Position numbers and translations under genes: made by a program. From an uncultured Candidatus Melainabacteria bacterium (GTDB taxonomy: Bacteria > Cyanobacteriota > Vampirovibrionia > Gastranaerophilales > Gastranaerophilaceae), in contig CAKUTH010000002.1 in assembly GCA_934691935.1 (NCBI GenBank), forward strand, positions 310,001 to 374,000: a DNA stretch of 64,000 nt, in the 5' to 3' direction. The notes beneath the pieces are model-generated. The model worked only from the letters and a program-made list of their open reading frames with translations. It did no database searches and was not told the DNA's origin. Numbering within the stretch: the stretch's first letter is position 1; each line of letters starts with the position of its first letter. Shown here piece by piece: positions 24,990 through 33,072 of the stretch.

Positions 24990-25286
24990 TTAAACGTTTT
25001 TAATAAATAAATTTTTAATGCTTTTGATAATATCTGAAATTAATTTAGTAATAGAGAAATTTTCTTCAGGCATTTCTGGTTCTTTGTCAAAATCAAAAAT
25101 ATCTTTGCCTTGTGCTTGCATAAAAATGTTTTCTTCCAGATATTTTTTTTCTTTGTTTTCTTTTTTTCTGCCTTGAGCCATGTAGCCGAGATTACCGCCA
25201 CCGCCGTCGTTTTGCATAGATGCAGCTGCTTTGATTACTGGCTTTGTGCTCAAAACGTTTACATCGAATGACATTTTTTTCACCAT
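24990..25286 (-). CDS. Hypothetical protein, 98 aa, glycine-rich N-terminus
   Basis: Not recognised. The likely start is either the ATG at 25286 or the fourth codon later at 25274 (MSFDVNVLSTKP). Residues ~25-40 contain NDGGGGNLGYMAQG, followed by a highly charged KKENKEKK segment and a C-terminal amphipathic helix ending in IKNLFIKNV. No signal peptide. It is monocistronic, between hom and module 2. The leader can fold (see 25290-25335). Confidence 0.55.
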   Translation of the reverse strand: MVKKMSFDVNVLSTKPVIKAAASMQNDGGGGNLGYMAQGRKKENKEKKYLEENIFMQAQGKDIFDFDKEPEMPEENFSITKLISDIIKSIKNLFIKNV

Positions 25287-25289
25287 AGC

Positions 25290-25335
25290 TTACGGCTTGT
25301 CCCTCGAATATATTTTGTTTTAGGGTTACCGTAAT
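25290..25335 (-). promoter_or_regulatory. Long-range leader stem before the 98-aa gene
   Basis: On the minus strand TTACGG and CCGTAA pair, with ACCCT/AGGG stacking inside, enclosing an A/T-rich loop. The 3' arm reaches to within a few bases of the ATG and covers the only GGGA-like ribosome-binding sequence, so it may control translation. It does not match a riboswitch I can name. Confidence 0.35.
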
Positions 25336-25450
25336 CCTTTTTGTTATCCCTTATATATATATAAAGTATATTTCAAGAAGAAATGTTACAAATTTTGTGG
25401 TTTTGTAACAAAAAATTTACAATGTGTTATAGCGAAGATTTTTAATAATA

Positions 25451-25478
25451 TTGACACTTTTGAGCTTTGCGCTATAAT
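25451..25478 (+). promoter_or_regulatory. Promoter of small hydrophobic peptide gene (module 2)
   Basis: TTGACA (25451-25456), 16-nt spacer, TATAAT (25473-25478): both hexamers match the sigma-70 consensus exactly, the best promoter in the window. Start near 25485. Confidence 0.8.
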
Positions 25479-25568
25479 CAGTATTGAGGGCAAGCCCTAA
25501 TCATCTTTCATACTTTTTCGGCACGAACTTAAAATTTGTTAAACTGAAAATGAAGGGAGGTGATAAAG

Positions 25569-25643
25569 TTGGTATTCAGTATTACTGAAAAAGCGTTAAC
25601 ACTAATCTTGTTGATTATATTAACGCTTAAACTAACAAAATAA
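25569..25643 (+). CDS. 24-aa hydrophobic peptide, predicted type I toxin (module 2)
   Basis: Read from a TTG at 25569: (M)VFSITEKALTLILLIIL, then TLKLTK. One membrane-spanning stretch follows a short polar head, and the tail is basic. AAGGGAGGTGA (25553-25563) is an almost complete anti-Shine-Dalgarno match 6 nt before the start. No gene follows on this strand. The same layout as module 1, 2.1 kb away on the other side of hom, argues that both are real and related. It recalls small holin-like toxins in size, but identity is not claimed. Confidence 0.55.
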   Translation: MVFSITEKALTLILLIILTLKLTK

Positions 25644-25682
25644 GTGGGCTTTTAAAGTGCGGAGTGCAATCCGCACGCCCTC
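25588..25682 (-). ncRNA. Predicted antisense RNA, antitoxin of module 2
   Basis: From the minus-strand promoter at 25689-25716 an RNA of ~95 nt would start near 25682. It opens with a GC-rich hairpin (GTGCGGA 25657-25663 with TCCGCAC 25670-25676), then a stretch complementary to TTAAACT..AAAAT.AAG.GG in the toxin leader, and ends at a terminator inside the peptide ORF (AGCGTTAA 25592-25599 with TTAACGCT 25620-25627, extended by TAATC/GATTA, followed by TTTTT). Confidence 0.6.
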
Positions 25683-25688
25683 TTTCTT

Positions 25689-25716
25689 ATTATAACACAT
25701 TTTTTCAAACTTTCAA
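25689..25716 (-). promoter_or_regulatory. Antisense promoter of module 2
   Basis: On the minus strand TTGAAA (25711-25716), a 16-nt spacer and TATAAT (25689-25694). The context AGGGTTGAAA matches the antisense promoter of module 1. Confidence 0.75.
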
Positions 25717-25718
25717 CC

Positions 25719-26309
25719 CTATTGTAAAATTTTTATTACTGTTTGGCATTTAAATCCGATTTCATAAAGGTCACGTTTTCTTATTGCAAGAGAAATATCT
25801 GGAAGAAATTCTGGGTTTTTTGGAATTATGATAAATTCAGCTATATTATTTTTTTCGTCAAAATTAATAGTAATATTTTTGATTAAATTTAAGTGACTCT
25901 TGTCTAAGCCGTCAGAAATCTTCAAAATTCCAGCAAGTTTTTTAACGATTTTTCGTTCTTTTTTATCAAGAGTGTTATATATTTCGTGTTCATTTTTGTC
26001 AGGAAGTCCGCCCCTGTGGTAACGACAAATGCATCCAATTATTTTTTCTTCTGTTTGAGAAAACCCAGCGAGTCCATTTTCTAAAACCATTTTCATGCTG
26101 TGTTTGTTATGTCCTTTTGCGTCAATATGATAACCTATATCGTGTAGAAGTGATGCAGAGTCAAGATATTTGCGATATTTTTCTGGCATTTCGCAAATCT
26201 TTTTGTTTGTTTCGTCAAAAATAGCCAAGGCAAGCCTCTTAACCTCAAGCGGGTGTGAGGTATTGTTTGAAAATTTGTTAAGCAACTCTTGTGCAGACAG
26301 TTTAATCAT
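25719..26309 (-). CDS. HD-domain protein related to the C-terminal domain of Ppx/GppA
   Basis: 196 residues from the ATG at 26309 (a TTG six codons upstream is possible). HD metal-binding residues in SASLLHDIGYHID with the later histidines in GHNKHSMKMV and CRYHRG; LAGILKISDGLDKSH is typical of the HD part of exopolyphosphatase/guanosine pentaphosphate phosphohydrolase. The N-terminal actin-like Ppx domain is absent, so it is a stand-alone phosphohydrolase with unknown substrate. It is divergent from a diguanylate cyclase gene 58 nt away. Confidence 0.8.
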   Translation of the reverse strand: MIKLSAQELLNKFSNNTSHPLEVKRLALAIFDETNKKICEMPEKYRKYLDSASLLHDIGYHIDAKGHNKHSMKMVLENGLAGFSQTEEKIIGCICRYHRGGLPDKNEHEIYNTLDKKERKIVKKLAGILKISDGLDKSHLNLIKNITINFDEKNNIAEFIIIPKNPEFLPDISLAIRKRDLYEIGFKCQTVIKILQ

Positions 26310-26367
26310 TACAGATAATTTTAACAAAAAAATGGATAGAATTCAATATTTTTGTTATTATAGGATT

Positions 26368-27021
26368 ATGGAAACTAATTTTGAAATCCCATCTGATGTT
26401 TTAGATGAAATTCAAAACAATATTCAAAATATTATTGAAAGTTTTGATATTCCGACTGATAACAAGATGGATGTTATAAGAAAAATAAATTTTGTATACT
26501 CTCAGACCAAACAGATGTCTTTTACTGATGCATTGACAGGGCTTTTTAATCGTAGACATTTTGAAGTTGAATTTGAGCGTGAATATAAAAGGGCAAGACG
26601 TTATAAAAATGATTTGAGTCTTGCGGTAATTGATATTGATTTTTTTAAAAAAGTTAATGATACGTACGGGCATATTTGTGGTGATTATGTGTTGAAGGAA
26701 GTTGCTTTTTTAATAAAGGAAAATTTCCGACAAACGGATATTTTATTTCGTTACGGTGGGGAAGAATTTGTCGTAATTTTAACCGAAACACCTTATGCTA
26801 CCGCTATGATTCCATTGGAAAGGTTACGTAAAAAAATCGAAAATCATCATTTTTCATTTGGCGGGCATGATTTTCAAGTTACAATAAGTGTGGGAATTAG
26901 TTCAAATATTGAATTTGAAAATGCTTTTGAGATGTTCGATGAGGCGGATAAAATTTTATATGACGTGAAAAATAACGGAAGAAATTCGGTAAAGCAGGCA
27001 ATTGATAGTTTGAAATTATAA
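26368..27021 (+). CDS. GGDEF-domain diguanylate cyclase
   Basis: 217 residues from the ATG at 26368; the open frame extends upstream but into the divergent gene. An N-terminal helical segment (residues 1-50) is followed by one GGDEF domain: DALTGLFNRRHFE, IDFFKKVNDTYGH (metal-binding Asp) and the active-site loop RYGGEEFVVIL. It should make cyclic di-GMP. No sensor or membrane domain. The PilZ domain of the adhesin at 60.2-63.7 kb would be a c-di-GMP-type reader in the same genome. TATTAT lies 6 nt before the ATG. Confidence 0.9.
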   Translation: METNFEIPSDVLDEIQNNIQNIIESFDIPTDNKMDVIRKINFVYSQTKQMSFTDALTGLFNRRHFEVEFEREYKRARRYKNDLSLAVIDIDFFKKVNDTYGHICGDYVLKEVAFLIKENFRQTDILFRYGGEEFVVILTETPYATAMIPLERLRKKIENHHFSFGGHDFQVTISVGISSNIEFENAFEMFDEADKILYDVKNNGRNSVKQAIDSLKL

Positions 27022-27035
27022 GTTAGGATAAAAAG

Positions 27036-27383
27036 ATGATAAAAAATATATGTAAATTAATGGTTATGGTACTTTTGTTGACAGGTGTTGTTAAAGCACA
27101 GGAATATACACAAGTAAGAGCAGAACATATTTTGGTTAAAACCGCTGTAGAAGCACAACAAATTAAAAAACAGATTGATGGTGGTGGAAATTTTGAATAC
27201 TTTGCAAGGATGTATTCATTGTGTCCATCAGCTATAAATGGTGGCGATTTGGGGTATTTTGAACGCGGTCAAATGGTAAAAGAATTTGAAAAAACGGCGT
27301 TCAGCTTGCCTGTTGGTGAGGTTTCCAATCCTGTATTTACTCAATTTGGATGGCATTTGATTAAAGTTTTGGATAAAAGATAA
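27036..27383 (+). CDS. Parvulin-type peptidyl-prolyl isomerase, exported
   Basis: 115 residues: a signal peptide (MIKNICKLMVMVLLLTGVVKA) followed by a single parvulin domain (VRAEHILVKTAVEAQQI, the SLCPSAINGGDLGYFERG loop, and FGWHLIKVLDKR at the end). It would catalyse prolyl isomerisation during folding of envelope proteins in the periplasm. It starts 14 nt after the GGDEF gene and is probably co-transcribed. AGGATAAAAAGATG is the ribosome-binding site. Confidence 0.9.
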   Translation: MIKNICKLMVMVLLLTGVVKAQEYTQVRAEHILVKTAVEAQQIKKQIDGGGNFEYFARMYSLCPSAINGGDLGYFERGQMVKEFEKTAFSLPVGEVSNPVFTQFGWHLIKVLDKR

Positions 27384-27388
27384 ATCTT

Positions 27389-28657
27389 TTAAATATCCTC
27401 AAATACGCTTTCATCAAGAAGTAAATCATGACCAACGTTGTGCATCAATTCCAAATAAGCACGATAATATATTTGCATTGCGTCAATATATTCGTTTAAA
27501 ATATCTTTGTGTGAATTTTCAATAATAAACACGTTTAGCAAAACGGTTTGACCCTTAGCGTATCTATCTCGTGACATTTGTAAGATTGTTTCAGAATCTT
27601 GTAAGATGTCTTTATAATAATTCATGTTTTCTTTTGCGTATTTAAACTTGTTATAATCCTGTTTGAGTGCAAATTTGAGTTGATTTTCGAATGAAACTCT
27701 GTCGATTTTAGCTCTTTCTAATATTATTTTTGCGCGATTTACTTCTGGTCTATAAGTGTATAATAGTGGCATATCAAGGCTTCCGCCAATAAAAGCACCT
27801 TGAGTTTTTCCGTCACTGGAATAAGCATATCCGCCTGCAACTGTCAAATCTGGAATTACCAAGTGTTTAGCTTGCTTAAGTTCTGCTTTTGAAATTGCGA
27901 TATTATCATCAGAAATTCTAATTGAATAACTGTATTTCATTGCAATGTCTTCAATTTTTTTATATTCTGGGATTTCTATTGCGAGCAAACTTATATGCTC
28001 TTGAAAAAGAGAAGTTTCACGAGCATCGTACATAACGCTGTTGGCATTTTTAAGGTTTAAAACTTCATTCAGATGAAATTGAGCGCACAACAAATCTGCT
28101 TTTGCTTTGTTAAGCAATATAACCTGTTTTTTGTGTTTCATGTCAGATTGAAGTTTTTCAATTTCGTAGTTTAGAGAATTTTTGGGTTTTGAATTTGCAA
28201 CAATCTCCATTTCTTTAAACAATTCTTCGCGTTGTTTAAGGATTGCAACTATTGTTTTCATATAAACAACGTCAAAATATGCACTCATAACGTCAATTTT
28301 AAGATTCAATTCTTCTTGTCTGATTTGATCTTCAATTCTGTTTAATCTTGCAATTGCAGCCTTTTTTCTCACCCCTCTTTTGCTAATTTCAATTGGTAAC
28401 GCAACACCAGCTTGGCTGGAATTGGCTTTTGAAATAGAACCTGTAAGAATATTTGCTTGTAGTTGAGGGTTTTTCAATGCATTTGCCATTTTAACTTCTT
28501 GTTTGAGTATATCAACTTCTTTGCGTTTTGATTGCAAAGTAAGGTTGTTTTCAAGCGCAAGTTGAACGGCTTCATCTGCTGAAATTCTTACAACTTCAGC
28601 ATTTACGGGTGCAATAATTGCAAATATAATTACGATAAGGGCAAGTATCTTTTTCAT
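27389..28657 (-). CDS. TolC-family outer-membrane efflux protein
   Basis: 422 residues with signal peptide (MKKILALIVIIFAIIAPVNA). Two long-helix outer membrane efflux repeats: the first begins VQLALENNLTLQSKRKEVD, the second covers about residues 240-400, with YAKGQTVLLNVFIIE near the end. It would form the outer-membrane channel of a type I secretion or efflux system. No inner-membrane pump is adjacent; it sits after a TonB-like gene and ffh. Ends 5 nt from the convergent parvulin gene. Confidence 0.85.
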   Translation of the reverse strand: MKKILALIVIIFAIIAPVNAEVVRISADEAVQLALENNLTLQSKRKEVDILKQEVKMANALKNPQLQANILTGSISKANSSQAGVALPIEISKRGVRKKAAIARLNRIEDQIRQEELNLKIDVMSAYFDVVYMKTIVAILKQREELFKEMEIVANSKPKNSLNYEIEKLQSDMKHKKQVILLNKAKADLLCAQFHLNEVLNLKNANSVMYDARETSLFQEHISLLAIEIPEYKKIEDIAMKYSYSIRISDDNIAISKAELKQAKHLVIPDLTVAGGYAYSSDGKTQGAFIGGSLDMPLLYTYRPEVNRAKIILERAKIDRVSFENQLKFALKQDYNKFKYAKENMNYYKDILQDSETILQMSRDRYAKGQTVLLNVFIIENSHKDILNEYIDAMQIYYRAYLELMHNVGHDLLLDESVFEDI

Positions 28658-28710
28658 ATACTTAGATTATACAACAAATAGCAAAAATCAAATAAAATTT
28701 TTATTTAATT

Positions 28711-29463
28711 CTACCAAATCCTATAATACGGATTTCCAAACGAAGGGTTTGTGCGAATTTGCTTATATACTCGCAATTGAAATGGTACTTCTTCACTATA
28801 TTGGCTTAATTCTGGTGGAAATGGCTTGTATTGAGTGGTTGAAAATACTTCTATAATTTTTTTGTCATATTCTTCCAATCCTGATGATTGTAGTAATTTA
28901 ACATCCTTTAATGTGCCGTTTTTTGTAACAGTACACTTTATTACAGGTTCTTTTGGAATATAACTGTATGTTGTTGGGAGTTTGTTGAATATATACTTTT
29001 GCAAATCGCCAATATAATTTTTATAAAGTTTTTGAACTTCGGCAGGTGGCTCAACAGGCAAAATTGCCATTCTTGTTTCTTGATAGCCGATTGAAGGTGA
29101 TTGATATTTATGAACAGTATGCTTAAACCCGCTTGTTATTCTAATTGAGGATAAATTTAATTCTTGTGGGAAAGGTTTAAATGGCGCAGATTTTTCAACG
29201 GCTTCAATCAAAGCCTTATCCATTTCTTCCCCACCAGATTGTTCTACTTTTATATCAGTAATAGTTCCATCGGAATTGATTTTATAACTAACAGAGGCAG
29301 TTGCATTTTCATCACCATCATATTTGAAATTAGCTTTAATTGAATTCTGAATTTCATCATTATATTTTTTTATAAAAGAATCAACATCAACTTCATCAGC
29401 AAATCCAAAGTTAGCAAACATCAGCAAAAAACTTAATATAAAAATTAATTTTTTCAAAATCAC
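28711..29463 (-). CDS. TonB C-terminal-domain protein with two copies of the domain
   Basis: 250 residues. A signal peptide (residues 1-22, ending NFGFADEVD) precedes two TonB/TolA C-terminal-like domains: residues ~45-115 (VSYKINSDGTITDIKVEQSG, then APFKPFPQEL) and ~150-235 (KCTVTKNGTLKDVKLLQSSG, then YKPFPPEL). A transmembrane anchor and proline-rich spacer of classical TonB are missing, so it is a periplasmic TonB-like protein rather than a standard energy transducer. It lies between ffh (25 nt) and the TolC-like gene (53 nt). Confidence 0.75.
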   Translation of the reverse strand: MILKKLIFILSFLLMFANFGFADEVDVDSFIKKYNDEIQNSIKANFKYDGDENATASVSYKINSDGTITDIKVEQSGGEEMDKALIEAVEKSAPFKPFPQELNLSSIRITSGFKHTVHKYQSPSIGYQETRMAILPVEPPAEVQKLYKNYIGDLQKYIFNKLPTTYSYIPKEPVIKCTVTKNGTLKDVKLLQSSGLEEYDKKIIEVFSTTQYKPFPPELSQYSEEVPFQLRVYKQIRTNPSFGNPYYRIW

Positions 29464-29488
29464 ACCTCATAAAATTTATTATTGTACG

Positions 29489-30919
29489 TTACTTAAATCT
29501 GCGCATCATTTTTACAGCTTTATTCATTGCGTGTTTTCCAAGTTTACCTTTAAATCCGCCAAGTCCGCCAAGATTTCCGAGATTGCCCATTTTGCTCATG
29601 TCAGGCATGCCATGTGAAAACATTTTTTTCATATCGGTCATACCCTTCATCATCGTACGCATTTGCTCAAACTGTTTTACAAAAGCGTTGACCTCTTGAA
29701 AATCCATACCGCAACCCTTTGCGATACGTTTTTTTCTGCTCGTATTCATTAATTCAGGATTTGCGCGTTCTTCAGGTGTCATGCTGGAAATAAAAACTTC
29801 CATTTTTTTAAATTGTTTTTCACTTTCAAAGGAAAGTTTGTCCCTGTCATCTTTACCGATATTCAGTCCCAACATCCCAAACATATTGCCCATTGAGCCG
29901 AATGCCTGCATCTGTTTTTGCATTTTTATGAAATCGTTGTAAGAAAAATTGTTCTTACTCATTTTTTCTTCAAGTTCAAGAGCTTGTTTTTCGTCGAAAA
30001 CTTCCTGAGCGCGTTCTACAAACGATACGATATCGCCCATGCCAAGAATTCTTGTTGCCATGCGTTCAGGATAAAAATCTTCCAAGGCATTTAATTTTTC
30101 ACCAGTACCAGTTAGTTTGATAGGTTTTCCTGTACAGTAAGAAATACTTAATGCAGAACCACCACGGCTATCACCGTCTAATTTTGTGAGTACAAGACCT
30201 GTCAAAGCGAGTTGCGCATCAAAGTTTTCTGCAACATTAACCGCCTCTTGTCCTGTCATAGCATCAATTACAAGAAGTTTTTCTGTTGGCTTGAAAATTC
30301 TGTCAATCAAAAGAAGTTCTGCCATCATATCGGTATCAATTTGCAAACGACCAGCTGTATCAAGAATAATCGTATTAAAACCTTTGTCTTTGGCATAATC
30401 AATTGCACCTTGAACAATTTGTTTTACATCGGTGCAACCATCAATTGTAAATACTTCCGTTTCAATTTCTTTACCCAAAATCTGTAATTGATCAACAGCC
30501 CCAGGACGATAAACGTCACATGCTACCAAAAGAGGATTTCTTCCGTCTTTTTTTAGTTTTACTGCAAGTTTTGCAGAAGATGTAGTTTTCCCAGAACCTT
30601 GAAGTCCGAGCATCATAATCAAGTTTGGGTTGCCTGAAAAATCAAGTGGTTTTTGTTCTTTACCTAAAAGATTAACAAGTTCATCATGCACAATTTTAAT
30701 TAACTGTTGTGATGGGTCAACACCTTGCAATACTTTTTCGCCTTCAGCTTTGTCTTTTATTGATGAAATAAAAGATTTAACAACACGCAAATTTACGTCA
30801 GCTTCTAAAAGTGCACGCCTAATTTCACGCAATGCCTCTTGCATATTATCTTGAGTAAGTTCACTGCCTCTGGTTTTGCTAATTATACTCTGTAATTTTT
30901 CACTTAAACTATCAAACAT
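29489..30919 (-). CDS. ffh: Signal recognition particle protein
   Basis: 476 residues. N domain, then the SRP GTPase with P-loop LGLQGSGKTTSSAKLA, DTAGRL, TKLDGDSRGGSALS, and a C-terminal methionine-rich M domain (QMRTMMKGMTDMKKMF and on) with the RNA-binding SRKKRIAKGCG region. It targets membrane proteins co-translationally with the 4.5S RNA and FtsY. The glycine-rich GNLGNLGGLGG tail is normal. TATAAT is 6 nt before the ATG: predicted leaderless. Confidence 0.97.
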   Translation of the reverse strand: MFDSLSEKLQSIISKTRGSELTQDNMQEALREIRRALLEADVNLRVVKSFISSIKDKAEGEKVLQGVDPSQQLIKIVHDELVNLLGKEQKPLDFSGNPNLIMMLGLQGSGKTTSSAKLAVKLKKDGRNPLLVACDVYRPGAVDQLQILGKEIETEVFTIDGCTDVKQIVQGAIDYAKDKGFNTIILDTAGRLQIDTDMMAELLLIDRIFKPTEKLLVIDAMTGQEAVNVAENFDAQLALTGLVLTKLDGDSRGGSALSISYCTGKPIKLTGTGEKLNALEDFYPERMATRILGMGDIVSFVERAQEVFDEKQALELEEKMSKNNFSYNDFIKMQKQMQAFGSMGNMFGMLGLNIGKDDRDKLSFESEKQFKKMEVFISSMTPEERANPELMNTSRKKRIAKGCGMDFQEVNAFVKQFEQMRTMMKGMTDMKKMFSHGMPDMSKMGNLGNLGGLGGFKGKLGKHAMNKAVKMMRRFK

Positions 30920-30931
30920 ACCCGAATTATA
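30920..30931 (-). promoter_or_regulatory. -10 box of the leaderless ffh promoter
   Basis: On the minus strand TATAAT (30926-30931), then TCGGGT, then the ATG. Confidence 0.55.
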
Positions 30932-30934
30932 ACA

Positions 30935-30969
30935 TAAAAAAAAGCTATGTACATAAGAAGTGCATAGCT
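30935..30969 (-). terminator. Hairpin with U8 tract upstream of ffh
   Basis: AGCTATGTAC (30943-30952) and GTGCATAGCT (30960-30969) pair with one mismatch, and on the minus strand a run of eight T follows. It would end a minus-strand transcript arising between 30970 and 31090 for which I see no gene. The rest of the 30970-31082 stretch holds an SD-ATG-like string followed by a very short frame, and nothing else. Confidence 0.45.
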
Positions 30970-31082
30970 GTTGATTAGGGATATGTGTATCTTAGTTCTC
31001 TAAGGAGTATGGTTATATATTAGCAAACCAAATTAGAAATTAAATCATAAAAACGTATGATGTTTTTGCCATGCTAAAAAAT

Positions 31083-31111
31083 TTTACAAGTGCAGAAAAA
31101 TTTGCTATAAT
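31083..31111 (+). promoter_or_regulatory. Leaderless promoter of the histidine kinase gene
   Basis: TTTACA (31083-31088), 17-nt spacer, TATAAT (31106-31111), then six bases and the ATG at 31118. Both boxes are good and no Shine-Dalgarno fits, so this is a clear leaderless candidate. Confidence 0.7.
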
Positions 31112-31117
31112 AAACGT

Positions 31118-31828
31118 ATGAACGATTATGAAGATTTTATTTCAACAGTTAGTCATGAACTTAGGACGCCATTGACATCTATTAGAGGGTTTTCGCAAAC
31201 CATGCTTTCGTCGTGGGATAAATTGGATGATGCCAGCAAAAAGAAATTTTTACAAATAATTGTGGAACAATCAAACAGGCTGATAAATCTTGTTGAGAAC
31301 ATGCTTTCTGTAACCAAATTGCAAGATACCGCAATAATATTGAAGGAAGTTTCAATAAAACCTGCAATAGATACAATTTGTTCGATTGTAAAAAATCAAC
31401 ATCCAGACAAAAAGTTTGTGGTTGAAATAAATGCATCGACAATACTTGCGGATAAAGATAAATTTCAACAAGTCATGACAAATTTGATTGAAAACGCAGG
31501 CAAATACGGAGATGACAATTCAACAATTACAATTACATCAAATTATTGCAAAGAATATGTTTCAATAAAGGTTACAAATACAGGGATTGAAATTGCACAA
31601 GATGATTATGCGAAAATTTTCACTAAATTTTCACGAATAGACAACCCTTTAACAAGAAAAGTTCAAGGGAGCGGTTTAGGACTTTATATAACTAAAAATT
31701 TGGTAGAAAAAATGCACGGGGAAATTAGTGTTACGTCAAATAACCATAAAACAACATTTGAAGTGCTTCTTCCAGCAGTAAATATTGAAAGGCAGGCTAT
31801 AAATGCAGTCGGTAACTCTAATAATTGA
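31118..31828 (+). CDS. Soluble sensor histidine kinase
   Basis: 236 residues, only the kinase core. The phosphoacceptor helix is at the very N-terminus (FISTVSHELRTPLTSIRGF, His about residue 11), followed by N box LIENAGKYGDD, and G boxes with GSGLGLYITKNLVEKMHG. No membrane or sensory domain, so input must come from a partner protein. It overlaps the next response-regulator gene by 26 nt. Confidence 0.9.
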   Translation: MNDYEDFISTVSHELRTPLTSIRGFSQTMLSSWDKLDDASKKKFLQIIVEQSNRLINLVENMLSVTKLQDTAIILKEVSIKPAIDTICSIVKNQHPDKKFVVEINASTILADKDKFQQVMTNLIENAGKYGDDNSTITITSNYCKEYVSIKVTNTGIEIAQDDYAKIFTKFSRIDNPLTRKVQGSGLGLYITKNLVEKMHGEISVTSNNHKTTFEVLLPAVNIERQAINAVGNSNN

Positions 31829-33071
31829 TAAACGTCCTGAGCTTTCAGCTAAATATAAAAAACTTTTAAATAATGAAGCAAATTCTGTAATTGTGTCAAA
31901 AGATTTGATTTCAGCAATGAAGATTATTCAGGACAAAGAACCTGATTTGATAATAATCTCAGACAGTATTGACAGTGATATTTCAGACTATTGTAAAAAA
32001 ATAAGAGCATTGACCTACAACATGCGTCCTGTAATTATTGCTACGTCAAAATCTGCAGAACTTCAAGACAGATTGGCAGTTTTGGAAAATGGTGCAGATG
32101 ATTTTATTTCAGAACCCGTTAATCCAGAAGAATTTGTCATGCGTATAAAGGCGCATTTAAGACGTGAACTTGAATCCAACATTGATACAAAAGTTTTTTT
32201 ACCTAAAAAAGATTATTCAATTAGAGCTTTGAAAAGAACGATTTCTCAAAATAAATTTTGGGCATCAATGCTCGTAAGTATTGAAAATTTTAAAAATTAC
32301 AAAGAAACATACACCGAACTTGCCTCGGATAAGCTCATCAAGACCTATTGCGCTATTATTAACTCTGCGCTTTCCCCAAATGATTTTTTAGGAATGATTT
32401 CTGAAAACGAGTTTTTAATAATTACAGATGGTGCTAAAGCCGAACAAATTGCAAACTACCTAACTTTTGCATTTGATTCTGTTGCCGAAAAATTTTATTC
32501 TCCACAAGACAAAAAGCGAGGATTTATGCTTATGCGTGGGGATGAATTTGCTGGTCGCCGTTCAAATTTTGTCCATACAACTATTGGGATTGTGACAAAT
32601 GAATTTTTTGAATACAAAGATACACTACAACTTATAAACGCCTTAATCCAAATTCATGCAATGGCTGATTTGCCAACAAAATCAAATTATTTGATTGAAA
32701 GACCTAGAATTTCTACAGAAACCTCTCAAATCGCAAAAGAAAATAATAAAGTCGCAATTATTGAAGATGACGAGGCTATGTCACTTTTGCTAAGCACAAT
32801 TTTAGATATGCAAGGTTATGAAGTTATCAAGACGTTGGATGCAATACCTGCTCTTGTGATTATTGATGCAGGTAACGCGGAAACCCTCAAAGGCATAGAG
32901 TTGTGCAAAAAATTAAGAAGTAATCATGATTTTGACAAAACAAAAATTATTGTGACATCAATAATTCACAACAAAGAAATGATATTGAACGCAGGTGCAG
33001 ATTTATACATTCCGAAACCTTATGAGATTTCGAATTTGATAAAATGGATTGAAGCGGTTTTGTCAAAATAA
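31803..33071 (+). CDS. Response-regulator-like protein: degenerate receiver, GGDEF-like middle, C-terminal receiver
   Basis: 422 residues. Residues ~1-120 have the receiver fold (VTLIIDKRPELS, then PDLIIISDSID, where the phosphorylation aspartate position is serine-flanked and unclear). Residues ~145-300 look like a GGDEF fold without the signature (ISENEFLIITDG at the site). Residues ~320-422 are a second receiver (KVAIIEDDEAMSLLLS, then ALVIIDAGNA, and PKPYEISNLIKW with the conserved lysine). It likely works with the overlapping kinase gene as a scaffold or phospho-switch, not as a transcription factor, since no DNA-binding domain is seen. Confidence 0.75.
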   Translation: MQSVTLIIDKRPELSAKYKKLLNNEANSVIVSKDLISAMKIIQDKEPDLIIISDSIDSDISDYCKKIRALTYNMRPVIIATSKSAELQDRLAVLENGADDFISEPVNPEEFVMRIKAHLRRELESNIDTKVFLPKKDYSIRALKRTISQNKFWASMLVSIENFKNYKETYTELASDKLIKTYCAIINSALSPNDFLGMISENEFLIITDGAKAEQIANYLTFAFDSVAEKFYSPQDKKRGFMLMRGDEFAGRRSNFVHTTIGIVTNEFFEYKDTLQLINALIQIHAMADLPTKSNYLIERPRISTETSQIAKENNKVAIIEDDEAMSLLLSTILDMQGYEVIKTLDAIPALVIIDAGNAETLKGIELCKKLRSNHDFDKTKIIVTSIIHNKEMILNAGADLYIPKPYEISNLIKWIEAVLSK

Positions 33072-33072
33072 A

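Noticed and set aside
25290..25400. c-di-GMP or other known riboswitch before the 98-aa gene
   Set aside because: Only a simple long-range stem is visible; the conserved core of the c-di-GMP-I motif is not present.
26170..26367. N-terminal extension of the GGDEF protein
   Set aside because: The extension overlaps the divergent HD gene and has no ribosome-binding site; a -10 box sits just before the ATG at 26368.
30935..31020. SRP (4.5S) RNA gene next to ffh
   Set aside because: No GGAA-type tetraloop helix with the conserved asymmetric loop is seen; only a short hairpin with a U tract.
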